A stretch of 64,000 bases of DNA from Armatimonadota bacterium (lineage in GTDB: Bacteria > Armatimonadota > UBA5829 > DTJY01). The notes under the pieces are model-generated. The model worked only from the letters and a program-made list of their open reading frames with translations. It made no database searches and had not been told where the DNA came from. Within the stretch, counting starts at the first letter, position 1; each line of letters opens with the position of its first letter. The DNA lies in the NCBI GenBank assembly GCA_017993055.1, contig JAGONM010000005.1, positions 62,001-126,000 on the forward strand, given 5' to 3'. Below, piece after piece: positions 26,421 through 35,448 of the stretch. A program made the position numbers and the translations under genes.

Positions 26421-29400
26421 ATGTTCAACCGGCGCTTCGCTCTTCTCCTGACGCTCGCCTGCGCGGTACTGGCCGCGAGCACATCCGTCTGCGCGCAATC
26501 GCTTCCGATAGAACCGGAGGACCTGCGGCAGATCATGCTCGTCAAGGACGTGAAGCCGGGCATGAGGGGCTACGGCAAGACCGTGTTCCGCGGCACCAAG
26601 ATAGAGACCTTCGAGGTCGAAGTCCTCGGCGTCATGGAGAAGATGAACTTCGGAAAGAGCCTGATTCTCGTAAGAATGAAGGGTGGGCCGATCACCGAAC
26701 GGGGCGCCAACCTGATCCAGGGCATGAGCGGAAGCCCCGTCTACGTGGGCGGCAAGCTGCTGGGGGCGTTCGCTTACGGCGAGGTCTTCATCAAGGAGCC
26801 GATCGGGATGGTGACTCCGATCGAGAATATGCTCGACGCGTGGGACCCGTCGCTCCCGACCGAGCCTTCCACTTTCTATCCGCTGGCCACCGACCTCAGC
26901 AAGCCGATTCCGCTCGGAGGAAAGCTCTTCGGTCGAGTAGCCATTGACGACGGCAGCGGGCGCGACTACGGCAGCGACACCCTGGTTTTCCGGCCACTCG
27001 CGATGCCGCTCATGGTCCGGGGCATGTCTCCCAGGATCATGTCTCAACTCGAGGAGAAGCTCAGGCCGATGAACGTCGTTCCGGTGGCGGGTCCGGCAAC
27101 CCCTGCGGACAAGACCGGCTTGAACGTCACCCTCGAACCCGGAGCCGCGGTCGGCGTCTCACTTGCGACCGGCGACCTGGACATCACGGGGATCGGCACA
27201 GTCACCTATCGGCGGGGAAACCGGATTCTGGCGTTCGGCCACCCGATGATCTCCGGCGGCTACATGAACGGGTTGGGGCCGATAGAAGCCGCCATGACGA
27301 CGGCCTGGGTGCACGAGGTATTCCCCAGTCTCCTGGTGTCCAGCAAGGTAGCATCACCGATCAAGACAGTCGGCACGGTGTTTCAGGACCGACCATGGAG
27401 CATTGGGGGCGAGATCGGCAAGATGCCCAAGATGATCCCCATCACGATCCACGTAGACGACAAGTCGCTGGGCCGCAAACGCGACTACAATGTTCAGGTA
27501 TTGAACCATCCCATGTTCGCCAGCAGCCTGATCGTCGGCTCAACCGCCGAGGCGGTTTTCGAGATGCGCGGGACCCCGGACGATGCGAGCGCGAAGGTGA
27601 GGACGGAGGTCGTCGCCGAGGAAGTCGGGAGCATCGTCAGGGAGAACGTCTACTTTGACCCGGTCGCGATAGACATGGCAGCCACCGGAGACCTTCAGAG
27701 CATCCTGACGCTGCTCGAGTACAACAGGTTCTACCCCGTGCGCGTGAGATCGGTGGATGTGCGGATAGAGATCGAGCGCGAGCACCCCACTGCTCAGATC
27801 GAGCGCCTCTTCCTGAAGGAGAGCAAGTTCAGGCCGGGCGACACGGTGGAAGTGGGCGTGGTGGTGAAGCCGTTCAAATCCGAGCCAGTGACCCGAACCG
27901 TGAGCATCGAACTGCCGAAGAACCTGCCGAACGGGCGACTGCCGCTGACCGTCAGGGGCGCGGCGGGAGGATCGCCGTCCATGATGGAAGGACCTTCCAT
28001 GCAGGACGAGGGGGGCGCGCCGCCGGGAGCGCCGGGGGCAACCGTCGAGAACATCCAGCAGCTGATCAAGAAGTTCCTCGAGCGCGAGAAGAACAATGAG
28101 ATGACGGCGAGGGTGATGCTGCCGAGATCGGCGGTCACCATCGCCGGTGAGAAACTGACGGGCCTTCCGCCGACGATTGCCGAAGCCATGAGATCGCCCA
28201 AGGCGACCGTGCTCGGATCTCAGCGCGAGGAGGTCAAGGTAGTAGTCTCGACGGAGTGGGTGATCACTGGCCAGCAACAGCTCATGATAACGGTGGAGAG
28301 CAGGAACTCGGCCGACAAGCCGCCCGCAGGGACTCCCAGCGAGACCGCGCCGCAGGAGGAGCCGTCCGGCGGTGAGCAGACGAGCGAAGAGTCAGGCGGG
28401 TCTGAGGAGATGATCGCCTACCCGTCGCAGACGTCTCCTCTGATCTCTTACGCGGCTGCAGAACTGCTGTCGCCCCTCGGAGTCCCAATGAATGGGGCTG
28501 CAGCCTCTGTGCAGGAGACCACCGTATCCGCCTCGGCAGAAGAGACTCCGGACGAGAGTCAGCCGACCGAGGACGGCAAGACCGAGGCCAAGCCGAAGCC
28601 CGATGAGAAGGCAGTGATAAGGGCGCCGGGAGTGTGGAAGCAGACCTCGCGAGCGGATTTCCTGCTGGGCACTATGACGAATACGGCCGCGACGACGAAG
28701 GATTCCCTGGTTCTGGGCGGAACGCTCGAACCGATGTACGAGTCCACGGAGACGTATTTCTGGTGCATGATCCCAGACGGCTCCGGGGGTATCTATGCCG
28801 GGACAGGCAACCGGGGCATCGTTTACAGGATCGCGGCCGACGGCAAGGCATCGGTCTTCTGCGATATTGCAGAGTTACAGGTGCACAGCCTGGCCAGGGA
28901 TTCACTGGGCAACGTATACGCGGGCACCTCACCGAACGGCATCGTCTACCGAATCAATCCGGGCGGCGTCCCCAGGATACTCCTCGACGCGGATGAGAAG
29001 TATGTGGTGGCACTCTGCATGGACACGAAGGGCAACCTGTACTCCGCTGTTGGCGACCGGTGCAAGGTCTACAAAACCGCGCCCGATGGGGGAACCGAAG
29101 TCGTACTTGACTCCTCAGAGGCGCATGCGCTCTCGCTCGCGGCGGACAAGAATGACAACATCTATGTGGGTACCGGCCTGAACGGCATCATATACCGGAT
29201 CTCAACGGATGGCAGCACGTCGGTCGTGTACGACGCGGCTGAGCCCTCGGTATCGGCACTCACCGTGGGCGCGGACGGTTATCTGTACGCCGGCACCTCT
29301 CCCAAGGGTGTCTTGTACAGGCTCTCGAGCGATTCTGCTCCCAAGGCGGTGTTCGACAAGGCAGGTCAAGGGGTCATTAGCATGACGGCATCGGGGGACG

Positions 29401-30776
29401 GAAGCATCTACGCGGCAAACGCCAAGACGGTGTACAGGCTGATCGGCGAGGACACGGTTGCGGCGGTGTCGAACGACCGCGACCTGCAGTTCATGTCCCT
29501 TGCGTCCGACGAGAGCAGGCTTTACGCCGGGACAGGCAATGTCGGCTCGGTCTATACGACCTCAGTGAACGCGCTTGAGGGAGCCTATGAGTCGCCCGTT
29601 CACGATTGCCGAGCGATATCCAGGTGGGGTCGGATCGGCTGGACGGCCGACCTCCCGAGCGGCGCATCGCTCTCTGTCAGGACCCGCACCGGCGACGTGG
29701 CGGAACCGGACTCGTCCTGGAGCCGGTGGTCATCCAACTACACCTCCCCGGACATGATGATCGAGAGTCCGCGCGGACGGTACATCCAGTATCAGGTCGC
29801 GATGAAGGCGCAGAGTTCCGATGCGATACCTGTGCTGAAGGACGTGAGCATAGCCTTCGTAACGATGAATCAGCAGCCAAAGGTCACTCTGGCGAGCCCA
29901 AAGGGCGGAGAGAAGTGGGCGCGCACGAAGACCATCAAGTGGATCGGCTCCGATCCTGACAAGGACGTACTAACGTACGAGGTCTTCTGCTCGAACGACG
30001 GGGGAAGTACCTGGTTGCCGTTGAGCGAATCCGTCAAACCTGCGGAAGAGGAGACACCGGAGGAGACCGGCGGGGGAGAGGATGGGACTCCAGCCGAGGA
30101 GGAAGTCCCGGCGCAAGACGAGGCGGTCAAAGTTGACCTGACGAATCCGGAGGAGGTCATGGCTCAGATGGCGGCCGAGTTGGAGAAACATCCCGAGATA
30201 CCCAAGGACGTGAAGGAGAAGATCATGGCCGAGGCGCCGGAGATGATCGAGAAAGCCAAGCAGGAGAAGGACGAGGCTGAGAAGGCCAAGACACCAGCGG
30301 CCGATGCCAAGCCCGCCGAGAAGTCGGCCGGCGGACCTACACGATCAACAAGCTACAACTGGGACACCGCAAAACATCCCGACGGAGTCTACAGGGTGAA
30401 GGTCGTCGCCTCCGACCGTACGAGCAGCCCGACGGACGCAATGACGGCGGAGGCGATATCCGAGCCGATCATCGTGTGCAACAAGCTCCCACGCGTAACC
30501 GCGTTCAAGAAGACGATGACGGTGCTCTCCGACAGCAGTGCGAGGATCGAGGGCGCGGCGTATCACGATCTCGTCGGAATCGCGGGCGTGCAGTACAAGG
30601 TGGATACCGGCGATTGGGCCGCGGCCGCCCCGGACGACGGTATCTTCGACTCGACGTTCGAGTCGTTCGCCGTTACGACGCAGGTACTCGTCAAGGGCGC
30701 GCACACCGTCGAGATAAAGGCGGTGGACCAGGCCGGAAATGCGACAACGACGAAGGTTACCGTGAACGTGCAATGA
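26421..30776 (+). CDS. Secreted SpoIVB-like (S55) peptidase domain fused to a beta-propeller and Ig-like region
   Basis: A 1451-residue exported protein; ATG 26421 with GAAAGGA upstream and a signal peptide ending SVCAQ. Residues ~25-450 match SpoIVB/S55 serine peptidases: GMSGSP at 101-106 with likely nucleophile Ser103, and GIGTVTYRRGNRILAFGHP with likely catalytic His274. In SpoIVB the His segment precedes GMSGSP, so the order here is permuted. A Pro/Glu-rich linker (~640-750) leads to a propeller (~780-1065) of repeated NVYAGTSPNGIVYR-type blades, a beta region, an acidic Glu/Lys helical insert (~1215-1300) and a final Ig/CARDB-like segment. The substrate is unknown; the propeller may bind protein or glycan. 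Confidence 0.82.
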   Translation: MFNRRFALLLTLACAVLAASTSVCAQSLPIEPEDLRQIMLVKDVKPGMRGYGKTVFRGTKIETFEVEVLGVMEKMNFGKSLILVRMKGGPITERGANLIQGMSGSPVYVGGKLLGAFAYGEVFIKEPIGMVTPIENMLDAWDPSLPTEPSTFYPLATDLSKPIPLGGKLFGRVAIDDGSGRDYGSDTLVFRPLAMPLMVRGMSPRIMSQLEEKLRPMNVVPVAGPATPADKTGLNVTLEPGAAVGVSLATGDLDITGIGTVTYRRGNRILAFGHPMISGGYMNGLGPIEAAMTTAWVHEVFPSLLVSSKVASPIKTVGTVFQDRPWSIGGEIGKMPKMIPITIHVDDKSLGRKRDYNVQVLNHPMFASSLIVGSTAEAVFEMRGTPDDASAKVRTEVVAEEVGSIVRENVYFDPVAIDMAATGDLQSILTLLEYNRFYPVRVRSVDVRIEIEREHPTAQIERLFLKESKFRPGDTVEVGVVVKPFKSEPVTRTVSIELPKNLPNGRLPLTVRGAAGGSPSMMEGPSMQDEGGAPPGAPGATVENIQQLIKKFLEREKNNEMTARVMLPRSAVTIAGEKLTGLPPTIAEAMRSPKATVLGSQREEVKVVVSTEWVITGQQQLMITVESRNSADKPPAGTPSETAPQEEPSGGEQTSEESGGSEEMIAYPSQTSPLISYAAAELLSPLGVPMNGAAASVQETTVSASAEETPDESQPTEDGKTEAKPKPDEKAVIRAPGVWKQTSRADFLLGTMTNTAATTKDSLVLGGTLEPMYESTETYFWCMIPDGSGGIYAGTGNRGIVYRIAADGKASVFCDIAELQVHSLARDSLGNVYAGTSPNGIVYRINPGGVPRILLDADEKYVVALCMDTKGNLYSAVGDRCKVYKTAPDGGTEVVLDSSEAHALSLAADKNDNIYVGTGLNGIIYRISTDGSTSVVYDAAEPSVSALTVGADGYLYAGTSPKGVLYRLSSDSAPKAVFDKAGQGVISMTASGDGSIYAANAKTVYRLIGEDTVAAVSNDRDLQFMSLASDESRLYAGTGNVGSVYTTSVNALEGAYESPVHDCRAISRWGRIGWTADLPSGASLSVRTRTGDVAEPDSSWSRWSSNYTSPDMMIESPRGRYIQYQVAMKAQSSDAIPVLKDVSIAFVTMNQQPKVTLASPKGGEKWARTKTIKWIGSDPDKDVLTYEVFCSNDGGSTWLPLSESVKPAEEETPEETGGGEDGTPAEEEVPAQDEAVKVDLTNPEEVMAQMAAELEKHPEIPKDVKEKIMAEAPEMIEKAKQEKDEAEKAKTPAADAKPAEKSAGGPTRSTSYNWDTAKHPDGVYRVKVVASDRTSSPTDAMTAEAISEPIIVCNKLPRVTAFKKTMTVLSDSSARIEGAAYHDLVGIAGVQYKVDTGDWAAAAPDDGIFDSTFESFAVTTQVLVKGAHTVEIKAVDQAGNATTTKVTVNVQ

Positions 30777-30809
30777 TCGCGTCGGATTGAGCGGAACGAA
30801 TGAAGTGGA

Positions 30810-30833
30810 ACGGGCGTCCGCCTGGACGCCCGT
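30810..30833. terminator. Bidirectional terminator hairpin
   Basis: ACGGGCGTCC (30810-30819) pairs with GGACGCCCGT (30824-30833) around a GCCT loop, followed on the plus strand by CTCTCTC. It separates convergent genes. Confidence 0.7.
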
Positions 30834-30838
30834 CTCTC

Positions 30839-33178
30839 TCACTGCTCTTTCGACGGCGCAGGAGCCGGGTTCTCCATGTCTCGGTACTGTATCCGCACGA
30901 TCGCCGAGAAGGGTTTGATCTCGGGGAGTACTATCCGGCAGTTGCCGGAAGGTTTCACCTCCAGGGCGAGGTCCTCGACCTTCCCGCCCATCATGATCTG
31001 CGCGGACACGGGATACTGCCCATTCCCGCGAACTACGACGCTAGCGCCCTTCTCTCCGTCGAGCGTAAAGACATGCATGTATCGCGCCATGCCGTCAGCG
31101 GACTTGAAGAGGTTCACGCTCGACGTCTTGCTGAAGTCGCGAGCCTGCAAGTCCGAGCCTTTCGTCGCGGTAATGACGACCATGTTGGCAAGGGTGTACA
31201 TCATCTCGCCGGAGAACGCGAGACAATCCGAAGAGTTGATGTAGCCGATATACGCCGGCCGTATCTGGCCCGGCACCCGAATCTGCTTCGTCAGAAGCGC
31301 CGGACGCCGGCCCTTCTCGGTGACCTCGTCGGCCAGTACCTCCCAACCGTCTCCGCGCCTGGTCTCATAACTGAGCGCGGCGTTCTTGTCACTGGATATT
31401 CGGTACGTTCCGAGCATTCCGGAAGGGGTGAACCCCGCGAAGACCGGATGCTTCGACATCGGCCGTACGAAACCCGAAGGTGTCGGATCGCCGACGGTGG
31501 TGATGCCGAGGATCTCGTAGGCATCGTCACTGACGGACTCGCCGAGGAACTTGCCGTGACGACCGATGGCGCCGAGGATGAGCAGGTGGCCGCCGGTGTT
31601 CACATAGTCCCTCAGCGTCTCCATATCCTCCCTGGAAACGTAGTCCAGGCCTGGAGCGATGATCACATCGTACTTGCGCAGGGCATCAACCGTCAGCTTG
31701 TAGCCGGTGTCCGCGAAACCGGGGATGCGAGGCTCGCTGGTTGACAGCAGGTCCACCTGCGTCTTACGCCAGTACTGCAGAAGCGCATAGAGGCCGCCGA
31801 CCGTCCGGAACTGCTCCCAGTAGTCCCTGTTCCAGAAGGACGCATCGCGGTCGTACAGAATGGCGGCGTTGGACGCAGGCTGCATATCGGCGAGCCACTT
31901 GGCCTGCTCTCCGGAGGTTATGCCTTTGAGATACTGAATCAGCTTCGGATCGTCCCATGCGGTGCCGGCGGTCTCGCCTCTCTCAATCGCAGTACCAAGG
32001 TAGCCGAAGAAGCAGTAGCCCTTCGCACCTCCCGCCAGCGCGGCCTCGATCTGCGCGATCTCGAGGTCAACCGGCCCCGTGTAGCCGCTCTCCTTGCTGG
32101 TGAACCACTCGCGGGCGAACGGGACGACAGGCTTGCCGTCGGATTCGCCGCGCATGGTCTTGACCAGGAACTCGAGGTAGCCGAATCTGGTCATGTAGTA
32201 CGCGATCTCTTCCCTGGCGAGCGCCATCTCGTCGGCAGCCGGCTGGCCGGCCTGCCTGAGGGCCTTGTTGCGGCTGACGGCGTACATCCGGGGGGTATTT
32301 ACCGGCTCCGGGGTCACGTATGTCACGTACTTCGCGGCGTGCCGGGTCATCAGGCCGTCGGCGAACGAGTTGTACCCGCCGCTGACGTTGAGGATCGAGG
32401 CGGCGCCCGGCTTCGCCGCCTGAACGGCCTTGCCGTACTTCTCCCAGAAGCCGTTCAGCCACTCAACGCGCTTGATCGCGTGCTCCTTGACGACAGGATC
32501 GCGCCAGTTCGCGAGCGAGACCGATTTGAGGGGGAGTGCCTTGCCGGTTTCCTTCTCGAATCTGGCCCTGCATGCGGGACAGAAACAGGCGTCGTCGTTC
32601 GGATACGCGACCTGGCACGTGTCCAGGTAGAAACCGTCAACATCGTAGTTCGAGCCGATATCCTTCATCATGGGGAAGAAGCACCGGTCCCAGTAAGGAG
32701 CATTGACACAGAAGTTCTTGAGCGTGCCTCCCCACAGGACTTCCTTCCCCTTGCTGTCCACCATGCGCCAGTCGGGATTCTGATCCCACAAAGCGTGATT
32801 GCTGCCGTGGAACTTGACCATGACGTTCATGCCTCGGCTTCGGGCCTCTGAGATTACGAAACTCAGGAAGTCATCATCCGACCACTGCCCGGTCCTGAAC
32901 TTCTCGGCAGTGGGCAACGCGCTGAAAGTAGTCTTCTTGTAGTTGACAGTGCCATCGGCGTACATCTCGACCTGCACCCAGACGCCGTTGATCCCTCGAG
33001 CACTCAGGTTGTCGAGGTAGCCGGTGATCTTCGACTTGTCGGCGATTCCTCCGAGGGTCGTGTCGGCCGTCCAGAGAAACGGTGGGGCCGGCGCCACGGC
33101 ATGAGCGACCGCAGACAGCATGAGCGCAAACGCTATGACAGCGGTGGTGAGCACACACGAACGTCCTATCTTCACCAA
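30839..33178 (-). CDS. Secreted GHL6-like glycoside hydrolase with C-terminal glutaminase-amidotransferase-like fold
   Basis: A 779-residue exported protein. Signal peptide (~1-27, AHA/VA), then a TIM-barrel-like domain (~33-420) resembling hypothetical glycosyl hydrolase 6 and the alpha-fucosidase-like superfamily: SRGMNVMVKFHG, VDGFYLDTCQ and CFCPACRARF, a Cys pair common in GHL6 barrels. A mid-protein alpha/beta domain (~500-600, YDVIIAPGLDYVSREDMETL and GGHLLILG) resembles the GH42 trimerisation/class I GATase-like fold, and a beta domain ends the chain. The start is GTG 33178 with AGGAGG 6 nt upstream. It is last in a UroD-like - DapA-like - GHL6 operon. The substrate is unknown. Confidence 0.78.
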   Translation of the reverse strand: MVKIGRSCVLTTAVIAFALMLSAVAHAVAPAPPFLWTADTTLGGIADKSKITGYLDNLSARGINGVWVQVEMYADGTVNYKKTTFSALPTAEKFRTGQWSDDDFLSFVISEARSRGMNVMVKFHGSNHALWDQNPDWRMVDSKGKEVLWGGTLKNFCVNAPYWDRCFFPMMKDIGSNYDVDGFYLDTCQVAYPNDDACFCPACRARFEKETGKALPLKSVSLANWRDPVVKEHAIKRVEWLNGFWEKYGKAVQAAKPGAASILNVSGGYNSFADGLMTRHAAKYVTYVTPEPVNTPRMYAVSRNKALRQAGQPAADEMALAREEIAYYMTRFGYLEFLVKTMRGESDGKPVVPFAREWFTSKESGYTGPVDLEIAQIEAALAGGAKGYCFFGYLGTAIERGETAGTAWDDPKLIQYLKGITSGEQAKWLADMQPASNAAILYDRDASFWNRDYWEQFRTVGGLYALLQYWRKTQVDLLSTSEPRIPGFADTGYKLTVDALRKYDVIIAPGLDYVSREDMETLRDYVNTGGHLLILGAIGRHGKFLGESVSDDAYEILGITTVGDPTPSGFVRPMSKHPVFAGFTPSGMLGTYRISSDKNAALSYETRRGDGWEVLADEVTEKGRRPALLTKQIRVPGQIRPAYIGYINSSDCLAFSGEMMYTLANMVVITATKGSDLQARDFSKTSSVNLFKSADGMARYMHVFTLDGEKGASVVVRGNGQYPVSAQIMMGGKVEDLALEVKPSGNCRIVLPEIKPFSAIVRIQYRDMENPAPAPSKEQ

Positions 33179-33322
33179 GGGCCTCCTGTATCGGGTATGT
33201 CGTCCGGGCTTGAGCCGGAGTTGTCTCCACTAGGCATATTCGGGAGAACGAGAGCGTGACAGTAGACTCCGTGCCTCCGCAACCGCGGGCAACCCGCATC
33301 GGCAGGCACTGATACACGGCCG

Positions 33323-34228
33323 CTAGACGATCACTCGGCAGTGCCGTAGAATCTCTCGGATCTTGTCACGCGAACCTTCGGATATCACCGGCATCGGCAG
33401 CATCATCGCCGGCCCGCAGAGGCCGAGCATCGAGGCTGCCGTCTTGAGACTCGAGAGGGTCCCCTCCCCCGCCCAGAACACCTGAGCGACTGCCGTCACC
33501 CGGCGCTGGAGTTCGCGCGCCTGCTCGACGTCCCCGCGCGCCGCGGCGTCATATAGTTGTACGCACAAACCGGGGATTATGTTCGAGATTCCCAGCACTC
33601 CCCCGTGCGCCCCGATGAGCATGCTTGCTGCCATCTGGAACTCGCTGCCCTGGAGGATGCGGAACTCCGGCATGCCCGACATGCGGATCACCAGCTTCTG
33701 GAAATGATTGAAATCGGTCGAGCTGTCCTTGATAGCGCTGATAGTGCCCTCTTCCGCGAGCTGGGCGATCGCATCCACGCCGATCATCGTCTTCGCCGTC
33801 TGCGGAATGTTGTACATGACGAGCGGCCGGCTCACGGCACCGGCGACGTGCCGATAGTGCGTAAAGACGTCCTCGTCGCGCCCGAGCCGGAAGTAATAGG
33901 GCATGGTAAGCACAACGGCATCGGCCCCGGCGGAAACGGCGTCCTGCGCGTTCCGGACGGCCAGTTCGGTGCCGGCGTCGCTGATTCCCGCGAAGACGGG
34001 CACCCGGTCACCAATCGCGTCCGCGACGATCTCGATCGCCCGACGCCGGTCATCCCGGTCGAAGCACGGGAATTCGCCGCTCGAACCCATGACGAAAACG
34101 CCGTGGACGCCGCCTTCGAGCACGTGGCGAACGAGCCGGCGGAGGGCGGGTTCGTCAATCCTGCGATCATCGGTCAGCGGCGTCAGCAGAGGGGGTATGA
34201 CGCCGGATACTTTGCTGAGACTCGCCAT
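33323..34228 (-). CDS. DapA/NAL-family aldolase
   Basis: A 301-residue class I aldolase of the dihydrodipicolinate synthase/N-acetylneuraminate lyase family. The Schiff-base lysine lies in ISAIKDSS and the catalytic Tyr in VMYNIPQ. The 2-keto-acid loop reads GSSGEF where true DHDPS has GTTGE and NAL has GSTGE, so lysine biosynthesis is unlikely and a sugar-acid or keto-acid lyase or dehydratase is more probable. ATG 34228 is chosen over an upstream in-frame Met because AGGAG lies 6 nt before it. It sits between the UroD-like gene and a GHL6-like glycosidase, supporting a catabolic role (inference). Confidence 0.83.
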   Translation of the reverse strand: MASLSKVSGVIPPLLTPLTDDRRIDEPALRRLVRHVLEGGVHGVFVMGSSGEFPCFDRDDRRRAIEIVADAIGDRVPVFAGISDAGTELAVRNAQDAVSAGADAVVLTMPYYFRLGRDEDVFTHYRHVAGAVSRPLVMYNIPQTAKTMIGVDAIAQLAEEGTISAIKDSSTDFNHFQKLVIRMSGMPEFRILQGSEFQMAASMLIGAHGGVLGISNIIPGLCVQLYDAAARGDVEQARELQRRVTAVAQVFWAGEGTLSSLKTAASMLGLCGPAMMLPMPVISEGSRDKIREILRHCRVIV

Positions 34229-34240
34229 AGGGTACTCCTG

Positions 34241-34275
34241 ATGGGACATAGGGGAAGTATGGGACTAATGGGAAT
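34241..34275. repeat. Degenerate ATGGGAC tandem repeat
   Basis: ATGGGACAT, AGGGGAAGT, ATGGGACTA and ATGGGAATA follow one another as ~9-nt units across the dapA-like/UroD-like junction and into the UroD-like stop region. The first two units match the intergenic stretch at 1407-1427. Confidence 0.5.
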
Positions 34276-35359
34276 ACTTGCCGGCTTCCTTGGCATAGGC
34301 CACGGCTCTCACGAGCGTGTCGGGGTTGACGCCGACGTAGGTCTCGCCGCCGACCGCCAGCGTGAAGCCGCCGCCGGGGGCTCCGATGCGGAGCGCGCGG
34401 TCAATGACCGGCTTCGCGGTCTCCAGGTCGTAGTAGAGGTCCCGGCAGTTCAAGCCGCCGGAGAACCTCGTCTTGCCGTGAAGCGCAGGCTTGGCGTTGG
34501 CTATATCGCTGAAGCCGCCGATATCCATGCTCGTCAGCTTCATATCGTTCGCGTACATCTCGAAATGGTGGTCGTTCGGACCGTCGGCATGGAGCGATCG
34601 CCCGTTCCGGCCGTATCGCTCATAGATCGCCATGTTGTACGGCATGACCATCTCCCGGTACATCGCATTGGAGACGAACGCCGAATGGTCGTCCGCGAGG
34701 CCGATGGATTCCGTCTTGCGCCCGGAGATGCCGTCGCGCCAGTCCACCAACCGACAGAAGGCGTCGAGCAGCTTGGCGAAGAAGCGGTGGATCAGATCGG
34801 GCTCCTCGGCCATGAGTGTGTAGATGAGTTCCGGCTCAGCGAGGGCGCACGCACAGCTCAGCGGCGGGTGGATTCCGACTCCGCCCCCGACGGGCAGGTT
34901 GAGCCCGCGCCGTTTCGCCAACTCGCTGAACCCCTCGATACGGCAAGATGCGATCTCCAGTCCCCGGCTCCGGGCGGGATCGGGAACCTCGAAGGCTTCG
35001 ATATCCTCGGCGGTCTCCAGCATTCTCAGCGACCACGGCGAGGTGTCGTCGGGGTACTCGAGCGGGAGGTCGAAGTACAGTCCCTCTCCTATCGGCCCGA
35101 AGTCAACGTGTATGCCGAAGCCGGTACGGTCATCCTGAAGCTCCTCATAAGCCCACTCCAGCCCCTTCAGTTGGACCTCCATGCAGGTCTCGGGGTCGGT
35201 GTAGTAGTCGCGAATGTTGTAGCCGAAGAGCTTGGAGTAGAAGCTCCCGCCGGTGCTGATGGTGATCGGCACGCGGTCGGCTTCCCGGAAGGACGCGGCG
35301 ATCTGGTGGCGCTTCCTGTTCTCCTCGATGCGGTCGCGGTACTTCTCGGGATCGAACAT
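34265..35359 (-). CDS. Uroporphyrinogen-decarboxylase-like protein (URO-D superfamily)
   Basis: A 364-residue alpha/beta-barrel protein of the URO-D/MtaA superfamily. Recognisable are the N-terminal HQIAASFREADRVP, the mid-protein GGGVGIHPPLS and HADGPNDHHFEMY. In corrinoid/CoM methyltransferases of this superfamily the last motif carries a zinc-binding HxCG; here the Cys is Asp (HADG), so a classical zinc methyltransferase is doubtful. A haem-pathway role is unlikely given the operon. Such proteins are often next to sugar-catabolism genes with unknown roles. ATG 35359 has GAGGAAG 6 nt upstream and follows a strong promoter. It is first of the UroD-like - DapA-like - GHL6 operon. Confidence 0.75.
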   Translation of the reverse strand: MFDPEKYRDRIEENRKRHQIAASFREADRVPITISTGGSFYSKLFGYNIRDYYTDPETCMEVQLKGLEWAYEELQDDRTGFGIHVDFGPIGEGLYFDLPLEYPDDTSPWSLRMLETAEDIEAFEVPDPARSRGLEIASCRIEGFSELAKRRGLNLPVGGGVGIHPPLSCACALAEPELIYTLMAEEPDLIHRFFAKLLDAFCRLVDWRDGISGRKTESIGLADDHSAFVSNAMYREMVMPYNMAIYERYGRNGRSLHADGPNDHHFEMYANDMKLTSMDIGGFSDIANAKPALHGKTRFSGGLNCRDLYYDLETAKPVIDRALRIGAPGGGFTLAVGGETYVGVNPDTLVRAVAYAKEAGKYSH

Positions 35360-35396
35360 GATCGGCTTCCTCGCAACTGACGGCCCGGACAGGGCC

Positions 35397-35425
35397 ATTA
35401 TAGTCGCCGGCGTGTTCCCGGTCAA
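35397..35425 (-). promoter_or_regulatory. Promoter of the UroD-like operon
   Basis: On the minus strand, TTGACC (plus 35420-35425), a 17-nt spacer and TATAAT (35397-35402). The predicted leader is about 30 nt. Confidence 0.85.
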
Positions 35426-35433
35426 CGCGAATC

Positions 35434-35442
35434 TGTTATAAT
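35434..35442 (+). promoter_or_regulatory. Extended -10 promoter of the 35449 gene, apparently leaderless
   Basis: TGT-TATAAT at 35434-35442 with no good -35. The ATG starts 7 nt after the -10 box, where transcription itself is expected to begin. Confidence 0.6.
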
Positions 35443-35448
35443 GAGGGC

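Noticed and set aside
33557-35380. 607-codon plus-strand frame across two genes
   Set aside because: It is antisense to the DapA-like and UroD-like genes, both of which have clear family motifs. The frame spans their intergenic gap and reads as reverse-complement composition.
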